A DNA stretch of 64,000 bases from Rachycentron canadum. Taxonomy: Eukaryota; Chordata; Actinopteri; Carangiformes; Rachycentridae. The first letter of the stretch is position 1, and each line of letters opens with the position of its first letter. The position numbers were made by a program, and so were the translations under genes. Shown here in pieces: positions 45,361 to 58,781 of the stretch. The stretch spans positions 15,884,762-15,948,761 of the forward strand of contig CM076651.1 of the NCBI GenBank assembly GCA_038496675.1. Direction: 5' to 3'. The notes below the pieces were generated by a model that saw nothing but the letters and a program-made list of their open reading frames with translations, did no database searches and had not been told where the DNA came from.

Positions 45361-46718
45361 TCTCATACCTTTGCTGATACAGCCTATCAACTGCCTGGTC
45401 TTTCCACTCTGTTTAGGACTTTCCTAGTTGTCTGTGCTGGTACTAACAGCTTTGTTGTTTTGAATCTTTAACGTATTAGATAATGAAGCATTATAAAGAG
45501 GTACAGCTTCTTCATATTATAGTTGTCATGATGCAGGACCAGTTGTTATGTTGTTTCCTCGTGTTACATATAAAAAGTATCTTATTTTTAGTCCAGTGTG
45601 TAGCTTGTATAAAATTCATAGGTTTGGCTGATTAATTTGTTGATTAAGTAGGAAAACACTTTTTTGTTGTTTTCCAGACTGAGCGCTAAAATCAAATTAA
45701 AATGAAACTCCTGATTTTAAGCACCACGTGTACATATGCAAAAAACTGGAAGCTGGACAAGGCCTGGTATTTGAAACTGGAGTAAATCTGGGTGTTTGAA
45801 TTAGTTTTTGAATAAGACAACCCCAACGTCGAGCAAACTTTGCAATGATGATAATGTAGGTGTCAGGTTTAAAGAATAAGGACATATGATATAAACAAAG
45901 AGAGGATCTCTGGTTCCTCTGCATCCTTTTTAATACTGTCCATTATGAGTACAACAGTGTAACAGGATTGCAATACCCAATTGGTGAAGCAGTCTCTGCT
46001 GTTACATCAGATAATGACCAGATTATGTTACACGTGTGACAAACTCGTAGTGTTCATAGAGGGGGCAGAAATAGTACCAAAGCTAATGTGTGGAACAAAG
46101 GGATGGTAACTCTGTGGAAGAGAAGGTTTGAGTGACAAAAAATGTCCTGTAGCCAAACTACACAAAAACACAAAACCCCATACTGGTGTCTTTATACAAT
46201 GTGTCATACTACTTGAATGACAGACATGGAGTTTATAGATACATTACAATAGTTTTACTCAAAATTGTTTGATGGAAAATGTCAGTCTTTGAGCGAGAAA
46301 ATTGCGACGCTTATTTTACTGAGAAACCTGCCTACGTGTTAGAAAAATGAAATAAATCTTGATGTCCTTTCTAATTGGCCACTGTGAAAAGGTGGAATCT
46401 AACTGTATCAGAGGTCATGATTAAGTTGCACAGCTCTTATCCAGGTTAAAAAAGACAATACGAAGTATAAACATCAGAGCAGAGAATAAATGCTGTGTCT
46501 GTGGTACAGTAACAGGACACTATTTATTGGACCTCTCAGTAGCATGGCCTTGATAAGCTTTCTGGAATAATAATGAGTGCATCTGTTCTTTACACACAGA
46601 CAGCCAGGTGATGTTTAGGTTTTTGTATAATAGTAGGACGAGTGATTCCATTAGCATCCATGATGGGTCTCCTGGGGTTATTGAGGACACAAAGCCTGGT
46701 TCTGCCTTTTTCCTCTCC
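45361..46718. other. Noncoding stretch, nothing recognised
   Basis: AT-rich unique DNA with short open frames (up to 95 codons, the longest of which reads through the poly-T as a lysine run). No exon pair or RNA gene supported. Confidence 0.4.
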
Positions 46719-46743
46719 TTTTTTTTTTTTTTTTTTTTTTTTT
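46719..46743. repeat. Poly-T run (25 T)
   Basis: It could be the reverse-strand tail of a retrocopy. However, I see no recognisable transcript sequence to its right and no target duplication. Confidence 0.9.
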
Positions 46744-49369
46744 GAATGAGCTTGATGTCTGTTTCACCATGATGCAATACACAGACTCTTTTCACATTCT
46801 GATCCAAAGGTCCATGTGCTTAGTTCGAGTGAGGCAGGTTAGCCAGGCCTAATAAAAGTGGCATTAAACAATCAGACTTCTCCCCTCACACAGCACCCAC
46901 GTCCACATCGTACAAATTACTGCTCAATATGGCTGCAATCATGCTCTTAACATGGAGCTGGTTTGGAGAGGAGCTTTTCTAATTATGGGCAGTCTGTAAA
47001 AGATTGTTGTTGTGATTACAGCACAGACACATGCTCTAGTGCAGATCACATACAAAATCAACACCGGCAGGCTAAAAGCCCAAACACCATTCTGGTTACT
47101 GCCTTAGCTCTGAGGGTTTGTTGTAAATATCATGTTGTTTAGTATATCATGATTTGTTATAAAATAAATTTTAGAGGAATGTAAATTGAGGTGAAATTCA
47201 TTAATGAGATTTTTCAATCATCATTAATCATGGTTTTGACATTAAATTATAATAGAAAAACTAATAACTGTTAAACACTAGAATACGTACGATTTGGACA
47301 CAGCATTTCCTTTCAGCAGTCACAGTATAAACAAGATCAAGAAATGACAAAATTACACAGGGCAGCCAGCATGATAGTGACAATTACAGGCGTAAAAAGA
47401 AAAAAAAATATGTTATTTATGTTATTTGACAAACTCACTTTTGTCACTCCACAGCTTCGTGTGTGTGACTGTCCATGAGTCTCTCTGTATCAGATTGTTC
47501 TGTTGCTGCTTCAGTTTTCACTGTCCTGATCAGGAGAGGTGGAGTGAGCCTCCACTATGGCTTACAAAAAAGACTTTGGCTCCATCTCGCCTTAGAAAAA
47601 CTCCTCATCCACCCAAACCGCCACACGTGCCCTTTTCCTGTCTCCGTTTATTACACAGCCATGATCCTCTTACGAAGGCTTCCTCTCCAGTGGAATACCA
47701 TATGTTTCTAGTTAAGCCCAATTTCTTTTTCTCATCATTCAAGGCAAGCATTTGCCAAGCCAAAAGCATTGAGAAAGCCTCACTTCTGCCATTCTTTTTA
47801 TCCCCCCACCTCCTGACATGTCTCAGAATATTTCAAATCGCTGAGGTTTTAAATTAATTTACAGCCACAACAAAAGAGCTCAGCATTTTAATAGCATTGT
47901 AAGTAATTTTAAGTTAATTCAGTAACCTTTGAAATAGAGTTCAGGCAGCCACTAAATTGTGGTTGCTGTTGACGAACAGAGGTCATACAGAGGGTTCCAG
48001 CTTATTCATCAAAGGATTAGTGGGATATCATTTTGGAATTGCCATTTTTTTATCCAGTGGTATTTGAAATGTGTCTATGATACACTGTGGAGGACTTGAG
48101 AAACTGTAACTAATTTGGCTCAGATTATGTTTATGGCTTTAACGTCTTTGGATTCACTTATACCATGTCAGAGCTGCAACTACTGAGATCAGAATTGAGA
48201 AAAAGACTTGTCTGAAATTACCAAAGGTGTATTTTTGAAAATCTTCCAGAGGTACATTATACAGGTAATTGTAGTGCACAGAGTAATCACACAGAGTTGT
48301 CCACAGCAGCAACACATGATATTACAAAAATCCTCCAGCATGTGATTATTTTGTTTCTACAGGGAGAAGTCATCCATGTACACTGTTGAACAGTGAAAAC
48401 AGGAAGGCAGCTTGTCATTAGTAAGTGAAATCTGCATTATTCCAAGTCAAACAACACCAGCCAGTTCATTTTGGTGTATTTCATCCCTTTCAGTGCCTCA
48501 CAACCAACAACAAGAAATAAGAAGTCGCCTTTATAATGTATTCAACAAAATGAGAGTATGGTTCTGGTGTCACCTCCTTTTTAGTGTGAATCCCCCCCCC
48601 CCCCCACACACATTAAATGTAAGCTGTTATAGGGCCCAAAGGAGCTCAGTAGTCTATTTTCCAATGATGTTGTCAGCCATGTGGCTTACACCCCTGAGAG
48701 GTGAAGGTAATCAGCCTTTTCATCTCCAGAGGAGGGGCAATGTCGAGGTCCTGGCTGACTCCATATTTTCCTTAGCCGTCCTCACTGTGTCTGAGTAAAG
48801 CTTTGCTCTTTTTGCACTGAATCTTTTATACTTGTGTGGATTCAAATCTCTTATCACTTTAGTATATCAAAATGTTCTTTCATGATTTTCCTTTAAATGC
48901 TGTGTGATTAAAGTGCATTTTAGAATGCTTACCATTCAGAGACAATATGTTGGACTATTCTCCTAAGATTAATAAGACAACCAAAGCTTGATAAAAAAAA
49001 ATTCAAAAAATCTGAAGATTGGTGTTTGAAGTATACCATTTAATACATGATTTTCTTTTTAGATTATGAGCTTGAAATAAATTCAGGGATACACTAAATT
49101 CAGTTTGACTCCATGGGTTTCAGGAAGCAGTTCTCATTTCACTTTGACAATATCATTATATACCGGGGTCTCTGTTAAACAGCAACAACAAATTAATATA
49201 TATATATTTCATTCATTGTCAACATCCTACTAATAATCAGTTTCAGATGTACCAAACTATTGAGGAAAGGGGGCTCCAACTTTTATTTTAAATCATGTGC
49301 TTGCATGTGTTTATGTTCTTGTGAATGAACAGAAATCAGCACTTAGGCATCAAGATCAAAACCTAATTA
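46744..49369. other. Noncoding stretch
   Basis: The 143-codon plus frame at 47426-47857 begins at an acceptor-like CACTCCACAG (about 47444-47453) but has no donor. Its protein is rich in Ser/Pro/Leu/Phe/Cys from pyrimidine-rich DNA, with no domain. The 128-codon frame at 48412-48798 includes a proline run from the 14-C tract at 48592-48605. Neither is called a gene. Confidence 0.35.
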
Positions 49370-49955
49370 TGTGAAAAAGCTCAAAACCCTAAATTCCCTC
49401 ATTAAAGAACAAATTTCCTATAAGGCTTTGAAATCACTTTTCTTCTGAGAGCACATGCACGCCTGCATTTCTTTTGTGTAGGTGTTGAAACAATTGCTCT
49501 CCTCTGTGCACCTCCCTAAAATAGCAGACGTACAGGGCTTGTAAGAAAATTAGTCAATTTAATTTCCTTGAGTAATGAAAATGTCATGCACCATTTAATA
49601 AAACTGCAAGAAAAAAGTCTGCGTTTCACACGTTGGAGATAGCTAGGCCCGCATGGATTTGAAAGTTTGACAGTTGCCCCTTTTGATGTTTTCTCTGAGT
49701 TTTGTTTCTTTTTTTTCTTGATGTGATTTCAAATTAATCTCAACAGCTTGGATGTAAATATGAAAATGAGACTTGTTTGGTCTCCCCCTGACAACCCAGA
49801 GCACTGCTGGCTGAGGTAACCGATATCTCTTTCCCCTTTAAACTGCAAATTATTTTACGTTTATGAGTTTGTCTCATCTTCAAGGTCAAAAATGTAATTT
49901 TTGCTCTTTCAAAGGGTTATAACCTTAAAAGAGAACCTCCATCCTTGCTGATTAA
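49370..49955. other. CNE-like block (putative regulatory sequence)
   Basis: Long unique stretch with AAGAAAATTAGTCAATTTAA near 49543, GTCATGCACCATTTAATAAA near 49583 and GAGGTAACCGATATCTC near 49814. There are no notable open frames or simple repeats except a T-run near 49708. Texture call only. Confidence 0.3.
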
Positions 49956-51001
49956 TGAGAGACTCTTGCATTTGATGTTTCAACGGTGACATTTTAAACT
50001 TTAAATATTTTATATGCATACCTATGAAAAAAATGAAGATATGCATTCATGTGGAATAAACGGTATTGCAGAGAAGAAAGGCTGGGCTGGGTATCATTTT
50101 AATAGAACAGTTAGAGTGCAATGGTTTTTCTTGGTGATTTTTATTTGAGGTTTTTATGTGTGCGCAAGCTGATTTAAAGGCACACTAAATCATTGGGGAT
50201 GGGGAGTAGTGGATTATGCATTTAATCAAGGAGTAGGCCTTGGGAGAGTGGTTGGCCGAGTCACCAGGACATCAGTGAAGGGTTAGCTCTAACATGGGGC
50301 CTATCCTCTTTGTTCTTCGCCGTAATGGACCATTTTCACATCGTTTGTGAGGAAAAAACGATGGAGTATGTCTGCTGTGTTCTTGCTTATCACTGGAATT
50401 GTGTGACGCCTGTTTGTGTTAAATATAAAATACCTCTAGCATTAGATGGCGGTGTTTAAAGTCCCTTGGGCATGATCTGCACAAGCAAGCACCTACACTA
50501 ATGTGTTTGTGAGGATGTTTTAGTTTGACCATTTACTTTACTTCACTAATAAAAGTGTGTATTCACAGTTCCTTTGTAGATGAATCACATAATAAGGACC
50601 AGTCTAGCTTAAACTGGACTGAATTACATACATGCACACGGTTCTGCTTAGACCATATTGGGTGCCTGCATAGGCAGACATGGTTGCATGTGTACAGATG
50701 ACATATTCAGTCTGTCCTTGAGCTGCGCATAAATAATCTATGTGGACCCTCATGGACATACATGGGCGATTGATGAAATTCATGTCATGTGACCCCTGAT
50801 GGCTTTGTAGAAAGATAGGACAAAGCAAAGTATAAAAACTACAGTCACAGTTTGTTAGCGTATAAACCCGTCAATGACAGTTTTTTTTGAATGAAATATG
50901 TATTTGAATCATTAGCTACTCCAGTTGATGAACAAAAACAATTGACCCATTTAATTATCGATAATTGATTATTTGTTCTTAAGTCAGAAGCCAAAGATTT
51001 T

Positions 51002-51050
51002 CTTTTTCTTTTCTTTCTTTCTTTTCTTTTCTTTTCTTTTCTTTTCTTTT
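51002..51050. repeat. (TTTTC)n pyrimidine tract
   Basis: A TTTTC/TTTC pentanucleotide-type array, wholly pyrimidine on the plus strand, with mirror symmetry that could support intramolecular triplex DNA. Confidence 0.93.
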
Positions 51051-51130
51051 CGTTTCTGTCAGACCATCAAAAATGTTATCATGTTGTATGTTAGCTGTTT
51101 AGGATGTTGACTGTTGAACGAAATATGCTG

Positions 51131-51147
51131 TTTTTTTTTTTTTTTTT
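51131..51147. repeat. Poly-T run (17 T)
   Basis: Homopolymer 80 bp after the TTTTC array, with nothing around it to indicate a retrocopy. Confidence 0.9.
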
Positions 51148-52239
51148 GGTTATTTTAGTTTCATCAAATAAGACATCGCATTTATTAAATAACTGACAAA
51201 AACGAATGGACCAAGAGGCCACTTTGCCTTTTGTAGAGATATTCTTTTAATTGCTGAAATCTAATTATGAAATTGGAAACAATCCAAAAAGCATCAAATA
51301 GTTGAGTATCAAAGAGGCAAGTTTTCAGTGTGTAATTCTAATTTTCAGTGTTAAAATTTTCTTTTTGTACTTTTCTCTTGTCAAATTGACTATGGAAAGT
51401 GAATTGCACTGTTGAGTTTCCACAGATCTGCAGTGTTTGTCTTGGCTGTGTCATCAGCCTTATCACAGTTCCCACAGTGTTCCCCATGAAATTGAAATAC
51501 TCTGTCATTGGTTTTGTCTTTAGACATGGATTGGCTCATGATGTCATTCTAAATATTCCAAAACAGGATTACTGTACATTTTATATAAAAGGCGTAAGCA
51601 TGTTTAAAATATGTCTAGATTTTTTTGGCTGACACAGTGAAGTGTTATATTCAGAGAGGGGGCCCTGTCAGCTTCAGGGAAGTTAGCATCACTGTCTCCA
51701 AGATGTCCCCATTACCACCGGTTCTTTGAAAATTAATATGTGTGTTTAATGCTTGATGACTTGCTTTCCTACTGGCCAGCAAAGCTTAATGTTTAATTTA
51801 AAAGTCACAGTGTGCTTTTGTATGTCAGAGCTGTGCAACAGTCCCAGGTCTTAATCAGGATGACAGCACAGAAATCAAGGATAGATTTAGAAAGACCATG
51901 GAAAGTAATGGAAACACTTGCATTTTAGTTGCCAACCTCCATGATTATCTGAGGTGAAAGCCACCCATATGCTTGTATATACTTCCCATCTCTGCATGGC
52001 TTGTTTGTGTATAATGTGAAGGAGTTCAGCCTTCCTCACCACTGTGTCCTAGATTTGGTTGTCATTTAAGCCAGGACAGTGATTGTGTATGTGTCTTTTA
52101 TTTAAATATTAATTTGATCAATTATGCGGCTTAATTTCTTAATAACCTCCACTGTTCTTGGCTGTGCATTTAGATAGGTGAAATATTTACCCAAAGTAGG
52201 ATTTAAACAGGGACATGTTTTCTATAAGGGCATGGTTTG

Positions 52240-52560
52240 TTTTCTCCTCCTATTTGCTCCTGTGGGGGATTAATACTGTCAATCACATTGACTGGCACCT
52301 CTCAAATCACACCATTGCAGCAAAGTGGCTGATTTTGTCAGGGAGAGAATGGCGTTATCGGTAGAACCTTGTTTGGAGACTCACAAAACCGCTAAACCCG
52401 CAATTCATGGGAGATCTGTTTACAATCTGCACCGGCCATTGACTGCTAAACAGCCCGCGCAGATCCATCCTGGGCCACTCCGAGGAGGAGAGGAGCAGAG
52501 CAATTACATCCTCAAACAGCAATCTGAGGCTAGGTCGGCATGCAAACAGACATCAAGTAC
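52240..52560. other. CNE-like block (putative regulatory sequence)
   Basis: Unique, relatively GC-rich sequence with GGGGATTAATACTGTCAATC near 52264 and a central GCGCAGATCCATCC. A 111-codon plus frame (52325-52660, starting MADFVRERM) covers it. I recognise no domain and the frame runs out into AC-rich sequence, so a protein is not supported. Confidence 0.28.
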
Positions 52561-53790
52561 ACACACAAACACTGACAGATTCAGACACAAGCAATACGTT
52601 TGCTCAAGACTTTGTGGAGTCTTGTTAAGCTTTGGGCATGAATATGTTTGGCCTATCTAGTGTTGCATGTGTACTGTGCAGTACAGTCATTCTGCTGACA
52701 TGTAGGTCTGAGTATCTAATTTTACTTTGCCTGATTCAGAAGCTGCATAAGAAACATGAATCTCGATACTAGACACTATTTTGACACTATTTGATAACTA
52801 ATTACTGAAATTCAACAAAACCAATTTTTTTTTCGCGATCAGATGTTTCCGCCTCTGTTGGTTAAAAACCAAAATAAAAAACAAGGTTTCGATTTTAAAA
52901 ATGTCTCCATAAATAAGTTTTGTCATTTGATATTTAAAATGCTGGCATCGTGACAAGCTTCTCTCTTCATTTGACCAGATGTGAGTCAAAGTTTCCATGC
53001 CCAAGTTAAAGCTGCACATGTTCAAATTTCACTGCAAGGTAGTATTAATGAGTTACATTGATAAATTGATACCATACAGTACATGATAAAAAAAAAAAAA
53101 AAAGCTCTTCTAACATTAGCTGCATTGAGATCCCCTCTCATCTCCAGCATTCAGACTTTTACACTACAGCAGCTCACACTAATGTGAATTACTTCATGAA
53201 AATTGTAACAAACAGTGGCATAATATTATCGACATTTTCTTTCTTTAGATTAACACTACAGCTGATTTTCAAAGCATATGTCTTTAATATGGTTCTATTG
53301 GGCAACTGTAGTAGTTGGCTCACAAAAGAAGTGAGATATCTTTATACGTTTTGTCCCATGTATATTTTATTGCACTCCATATTGGAACAAATTATTTATA
53401 ATTATTCAGATCTTCATAGTAAAACAAAACTGTCTTGGTTAAAATTTCCCCTACACGAAACAATCCACTTAACATTTGCAGGTGACAAGATGAAAGCTGC
53501 AAATGTTTTCTAGGCATTGTGTAATTGACTAATGTGAACCATCACAGCAGAAACGGCAATTACGGACCCGACTGTTTTACTGTTTTATAATTTTGAGCAA
53601 AACAGCGAGCCAGTGTATCGCAGATGAACTGTAAATTCATTTTAAAAAGGTATAAGGTATAAACTGCCATTTATAATATGTAATGTAAAGATATTGCAGT
53701 TCAACTTCTTCTATGGTGAAACAACTTGTCAGATAAAACCTGAATCCGAATGCTGTTGAACCAACATTGAGCCAAGCGAGGAGGTTTGTC
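52561..53790. other. Noncoding AT-rich stretch
   Basis: Contains an A-run near 53089-53103. The 109-codon plus frame (53184-53513) is AT-driven and without a domain. Nothing else recognised. Confidence 0.4.
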
Positions 53791-54010
53791 TGCCTTACAA
53801 AGCAATAAAGATATCACACGAAGAGATTAAAAGCATTAGAGGCGATGTCAGTGGATCATTTTATTTTGCCCACCCACCTGCTAGTCAGCATCTTTTTTCT
53901 TTTTTTGGTTGTTGTTAAAGGACATATGGCCTTTTAATCCAAAGAGCCTGATTGTTGTTTTTACAGCCCCGGAAGTGTTTCTCAATTGAGATGCACTAAA
54001 TCATTGTGCC
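53791..54010. other. CNE-like block (putative regulatory sequence)
   Basis: GAGATTAAAAGCATTAGAGG near 53823 and GGCCTTTTAATCCAAAGAGC near 53929 in unique sequence, no open frame of note. Low-confidence texture call. Confidence 0.22.
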
Positions 54011-55019
54011 GCTCAATGCTGTATAAAATGCTAAAGATTGTCCAATTGGGAAAATGTCCTGTATGTGCCTTCCTGCGCAGACAAAGAAACTGCTCAAGTT
54101 TGGTGGTGTTTTTGTGACTATTACCTTGATTCAGGGCTAAACACAAACATTTTTGTATTACACATTGTGACTCTGGATCAGTGCTCACTGTTTTGAAATC
54201 TTGCCGAAGACAAACAAGTCAGTGGCAAACCTTAAGTAGTGGTGTGTTGAAGTGAAGTGTTGTGTGGAAGTGATACGTCACAATAGGTGTCAGTCACGCT
54301 TTACGGTTCTTGAAATGTAAGCCCCATTCTGTATAGTGCCCTGGGCATTAAAGCTTGAGGATGATGCAAACAGCTAAGTATATTGCTTCATCCATTAAAG
54401 GATTTTAATAGTTGAGTTACATTATTGATTTTATTTTACAGTGATAAATACATCACTGATTGAAGGTTTCTCATGTCAGAGATGAATTGCATTAGTGTGG
54501 CTTTTTGAGGAGTTAGAACAGCGATAGGATACATGAAAGCCATAAAATCTGTATATGTGACACTTAATGTGCACATTACAACTATGCTGGTACAGCTTTT
54601 TCATGGTATTGTTTTAAGAAGCTGTAATGAGTAATCACAACAACGGACTATATGCAACCTCAGTCTTAGCACATTTTAGTACGTCTCCAAAAATGCGATG
54701 GGACATGTTCACAACTTATGTATATGCCACGATTTGATTTGCTTAAATTGGTTAAATTGAGTTGTTTCAAAAGATTTATTTTGTATTGCTTTTTATTTAT
54801 CCCTCTTTCAGATGAACTGTAGGAACGTTCTCATCCTGCAAAAAACAAGGCATGTACAGACTGTACAGCTACAAAACAAACTAATAAACATAAATAAATA
54901 CATCTAACCATGTGCATGTGAGGATTTTTATCTGAATTTGGTATTTAGAAGATTCAGAGTGAATGATGATATGTGACAATCAGTCACAGCAATTAGTGTT
55001 ACTGTTAAGAAGCCTTTTT
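54011..55019. other. Noncoding stretch, nothing recognised
   Basis: An acceptor-like TTTATCCCTCTTTCAG ends at about 54811, but no donor follows within a plausible exon length. No gene, RNA or repeat family recognised. Confidence 0.4.
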
Positions 55020-55270
55020 GTTTTCTCTCACCCATACAGAATGTCACAAATAAATCCTCACTTGCATTTGCATATTAATTGGATCTGAGACGTCAAGCAT
55101 CTTTCATTAAGCAAAATGATCTGCATATTTGGAGACATAAAATAGTTTATTTCAATGTGGGAAAAGAAGTCATTGAAAATTGACCGCATATGGGATGTAA
55201 ACTTTGGCTGATCCATTAACCCTTTACCCCCTGGCAGCAGATTGAACACAAAGCAACAACAGGGTGATTA
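55020..55270. other. CNE-like block with octamer-TAAT composite
   Basis: A perfect octamer ATTTGCAT (55066-55073) runs into ATTAATTGG, followed by ATCTGCATATTTGGAG and a GGGTGATTAACAATGGGG segment. Unique sequence with only a 63-codon frame. POU plus homeodomain words in tandem are typical of neural and developmental enhancers; function here is inferred. Confidence 0.32.
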
Positions 55271-55689
55271 ACAATGGGGTGATGTTTCTCAGACTAAACA
55301 ATGCTAAGCCATATGCAGAAAATAAAGCAGTAGTGACATCAATGGCTTATTGTAAGGTATTATTTGTGTTTTATGTAGATTGTACACACTTCACAAAATC
55401 AGTGAAATTCTGTTAGTTTTTTTTTCCCTTTGAAAATGAAAACAACTTCAGACAGTTTAACAACAGAGTAGACAACACAGCTGCTATTCTAACTGTGAAT
55501 TAAGGTTTATATGTGGAATGAAATAGGCACCGTGTGCACGCAGCAACATGGAAGTTGTATGAAAATGCCACAAATTCTATATTTTACCGATCAGCAATTC
55601 CACAAAGTAAATAACATGCCATATTTTCAAGCTTGGAAATTCTGTTATTGCATAAATCATACTTGCATTTGAATCAGCAGTTTTGTTTA
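55271..55689. other. Noncoding stretch, nothing recognised
   Basis: AT-rich unique sequence without open frames of note. Confidence 0.4.
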
Positions 55690-56330
55690 TCTTCTTTTCG
55701 GATTAGGCCTTGAGGGAACCCAACCCCATGATTATCGAAATCCCTTGTGTCATCTGCAGTTGTCTTTCAAAGTTATTCTCAATAGCTCTAACTCTGCTCT
55801 GCTAATTACTACAACAACCAACTTCCCTTGAAAGCATCATTTGAACATAATGTCCTATTGTCTTAAGATTGTGTACTTCCAGTGATAAAATTCTCTTTCT
55901 CTGAGTGTGCTCTGTTCTTCAAAAGTAAATAAAATCCCAGGACAATAAGAAATGCCAAACAAAGTGGACAAGGGGGGAAAGATGTTGTTTGTCTGAAATC
56001 TTTGCGTGTCAGACACAACCACGCTTTGTTTGCCGTGTCTGTCGGCCATTCTAAAGGGAAAAGTGACATTGGTTGGTTCGATACGATTAAGGCTCACAGG
56101 CTGGTAATGGAAAGGCTGTGTATCGCGGGGTCTACATAGTTAGGGGCTAGACTTGTGAATAATTTGATTAGGTTGCAGGGGAATATATCTGGAGGATTAT
56201 GTAAATGGCGGTGCCCCCATGCAGAATTCTTTTGAACTCTTCAGAACTCACATCTGCCGGGGTCGACAGCTAGACAGGACGGCTGCCTTCTTGTAGCCTG
56301 ATTCCTCTGTGTTGGAGGAAGGTGTTTAAA
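55690..56330. other. CNE-like block (putative regulatory sequence)
   Basis: About 640 bp of non-repetitive sequence with GCTAATTACTACAAC near 55800, GTGAATAATTTGATTAGG near 56155 and GGATTATGTAAATGGCGG near 56193. Overlapping minus frames of 80 and 68 codons (55855-56097, 55863-56069) have no domain. Texture call only. Confidence 0.3.
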
Positions 56331-58308
56331 GGTCATTTTCAGTACAAACAGACTTGTCCTGAAAGACCTCTCTATTCTAAAGAACTTCAATTTATTTTTT
56401 GTTGATGCCCATGCAATTATCATTTTCTTTGAGTCAACAATAGCTGAGCTTAGGACAATTATTGTTGTATACTAATTAGCCAGACTGTGTGCGTGTGTGT
56501 CACCAGTAACCTCTTGCAAGCTCTGAATGTACACACTGGAATGGCTTTGACCTGTTTACAATATGTTTAAGGTTATATCTGCCTCTCCCTGTGTGCTGTC
56601 TGATTATGAGATTTTTCCCCCAAGCCTTATTTGGTGTATTTCTGGGTGGGGATATGTTTGTGTTGAGCACTATGGCAACCAAAGTCAAGGTGACCAAGAG
56701 CATGTTGCACACATTAGATTACCAGAATAGAGGCAGGAGACAATGCAGTCAGCACAAAATACCATTTATCTGCAGCCTGATTGTAGGGATTTCAGAGACC
56801 ATCCCTGGGCTGGCTGTGGATTTATTGTCTCGGTGAGTCTGACCACTGCACCCGGTGGTTTCACAGTGGCTTCTGTATCTATATATATATTTTCTGTGCC
56901 TGGTCACAAACACATTAACAAAACAGTGAACAACTAGGTATTTTGGCTTTATATGGAAAGGAGTTGGTCTCTTACAGCAAACTGTTTTAATACCCTCTGG
57001 ACACAAAAAGGTTTATGTGATGCGCCTTTTTAAACCATATAAGTAGCATTTGAGAAACCTTGTTGAATTTCCTTATGAAAATGTTATCCGTATTTGTTTT
57101 GTTGAAAGACTGATAGAGCGTAACAATGTTATCACTTCATTTGTGCCATAATTCATATCTTATGTGAACAGTGTTTGAATTCCACTCACTGTAACTCCAT
57201 CACACTGTGCTGGGGGTGTTCTGAGCTTATTTGATCAATCTCCAAAAAAGCTAAAATGCTCTGATATTAGCAGCTGGTTGAAAATCTGGCCGGCTCTTAG
57301 CAGCACATGTTAAGTAACTCTGGCAACTTATGCTTGCTCGTGCACTGTGGCTGCAAGTGTATGTTCGGGCCTTCAGAGATGAAGTGTTTGGGACTGCTCT
57401 GCAGAAACTGAGGCAGTAGTGCCAACACAGTAAAAACTTAATCGCTTTGGCAGGCTGTGTAGTTGTGGGATTCAGTCTCACTCAACAAAACATGAAAAAG
57501 AAAACAAGCAGATTTTTACAGTGCTTAACCTCTTGGTTTATTGAAACTTCCTTCCACATGCGAACCCCTATACTGTGATGGATACGTGAAATATGGGGAA
57601 TGTCTGACTTGGTGCTTATGCTCTCTTAGTCAGTTTCCTTTCTCAAAAAAGCTGAAGTCTTGTAATATTGACTGAAAATAAGCCTGACAAAACCTCCCAC
57701 TTCCCCCCTTTGAGAATGTGTGTGCGTTTTTTTTTTTTTTTTATTATTCTCAGGCATTTATGCAGGGCAGTAAGCGGTTACTTCACCAACAGGAAGGATG
57801 ATACAAGGACAAACTGTAATTATGTTCAAAGATGTAGATTCAGCTCAGTTTTTGCTTGTAAAACTTGAGCAATCAGTTTTGGAATCTAAAAGAATCCTCT
57901 TTTGTGGTTGTCATGTGATATTGAAAGAGTCTGCTCTGCCCTGGCTTGTGACCACTTGTTGAAGGGGTTGGGAGTGATTTAGGGAGGGCAGCTGGATAAC
58001 AGAGATTTTATTTATCTATTCTGAGAGCCCTTTATTTTTGCAAACAGTTCTCAGCTTGCAGTTGCCGCTTTCATGACTTTGTGGCACATTTTATGAATTG
58101 TGTGAAATGAGTATGACTAAAGGGAGGAACAGCTGAGAGGTTGAATGTGTGGAAAAAAGTGAAGAAAATGGAGAATGCCAGAGATGTTAACCAGAGGGCA
58201 ATCTGTAGCTCTGGAAGTGCTGCTTGAAGTGCTAAATGCTGATTTCCTGCAGCTCTCTGGGAGTACAAAACAATTTATAAAGGTCATGGACAGGGACATG
58301 GGAAATGT

Positions 58309-58309
<1 letters not shown>
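56331..58309. other. Noncoding stretch, nothing recognised
   Basis: Unique AT-rich DNA with a T-run near 57728-57742. The short frames on both strands around 56500-57000 overlap one another and carry no domain. No RNA gene seen. Confidence 0.4.

Positions 58310-58350
<41 letters not shown>
58310..58350. repeat. (TC)n-(TA)n microsatellite before the gap
   Basis: A TC array passes into a TA array that runs directly into the N-gap. Confidence 0.95.
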
Positions 58351-58741
58351 NNNNNNNNNNNNNNNNNNNNNNNNNNNNNNNNNNNNNNNNNNNNNNNNNN
58401 NNNNNNNNNNNNNNNNNNNNNNNNNNNNNNNNNNNNNNNNNNNNNNNNNNNNNNNNNNNNNNNNNNNNNNNNNNNNNNNNNNNNNNNNNNNNNNNNNNNN
58501 NNNNNNNNNNNNNNNNNNNNNNNNNNNNNNNNNNNNNNNNNNNNNNNNNNNNNNNNNNNNNNNNNNNNNNNNNNNNNNNNNNNNNNNNNNNNNNNNNNNN
58601 NNNNNNNNNNNNNNNNNNNNNNNNNNNNNNNNNNNNNNNNNNNNNNNNNNNNNNNNNNNNNNNNNNNNNNNNNNNNNNNNNNNNNNNNNNNNNNNNNNNN
58701 NNNNNNNNNNNNNNNNNNNNNNNNNNNNNNNNNNNNNNNNN
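58351..58741. other. Assembly gap (391 N)
   Basis: Undetermined bases flanked by TA arrays on both sides, so the gap was probably caused by an unassemblable TA repeat. Open frames reported across it are meaningless. Confidence 1.

Positions 58742-58781
<40 letters not shown>

Larger units (their letters stand above)
49956..52239. other. Noncoding stretch with pyrimidine repeats
   Basis: Holds the (TTTTC)n tract and a 17-T run listed separately. Open frames of 74 and 77 codons lack domains. No gene seen. Confidence 0.4.

Noticed and set aside
46719..46743. Poly-T as the tail of a processed retrocopy
   Set aside because: No transcript-like sequence, polyadenylation signal arrangement or target duplication could be seen next to it.
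47426..47857. 143-codon plus frame beginning near an acceptor-like site
   Set aside because: There is no donor, its composition reflects pyrimidine-rich DNA, and no domain is seen; an overlapping frame is also open.
52325..52660. 111-codon plus frame starting MADFVRERM
   Set aside because: No domain, no splice framing, and the C-terminal part drifts into AC-rich sequence; it is better seen as part of a CNE-like block.
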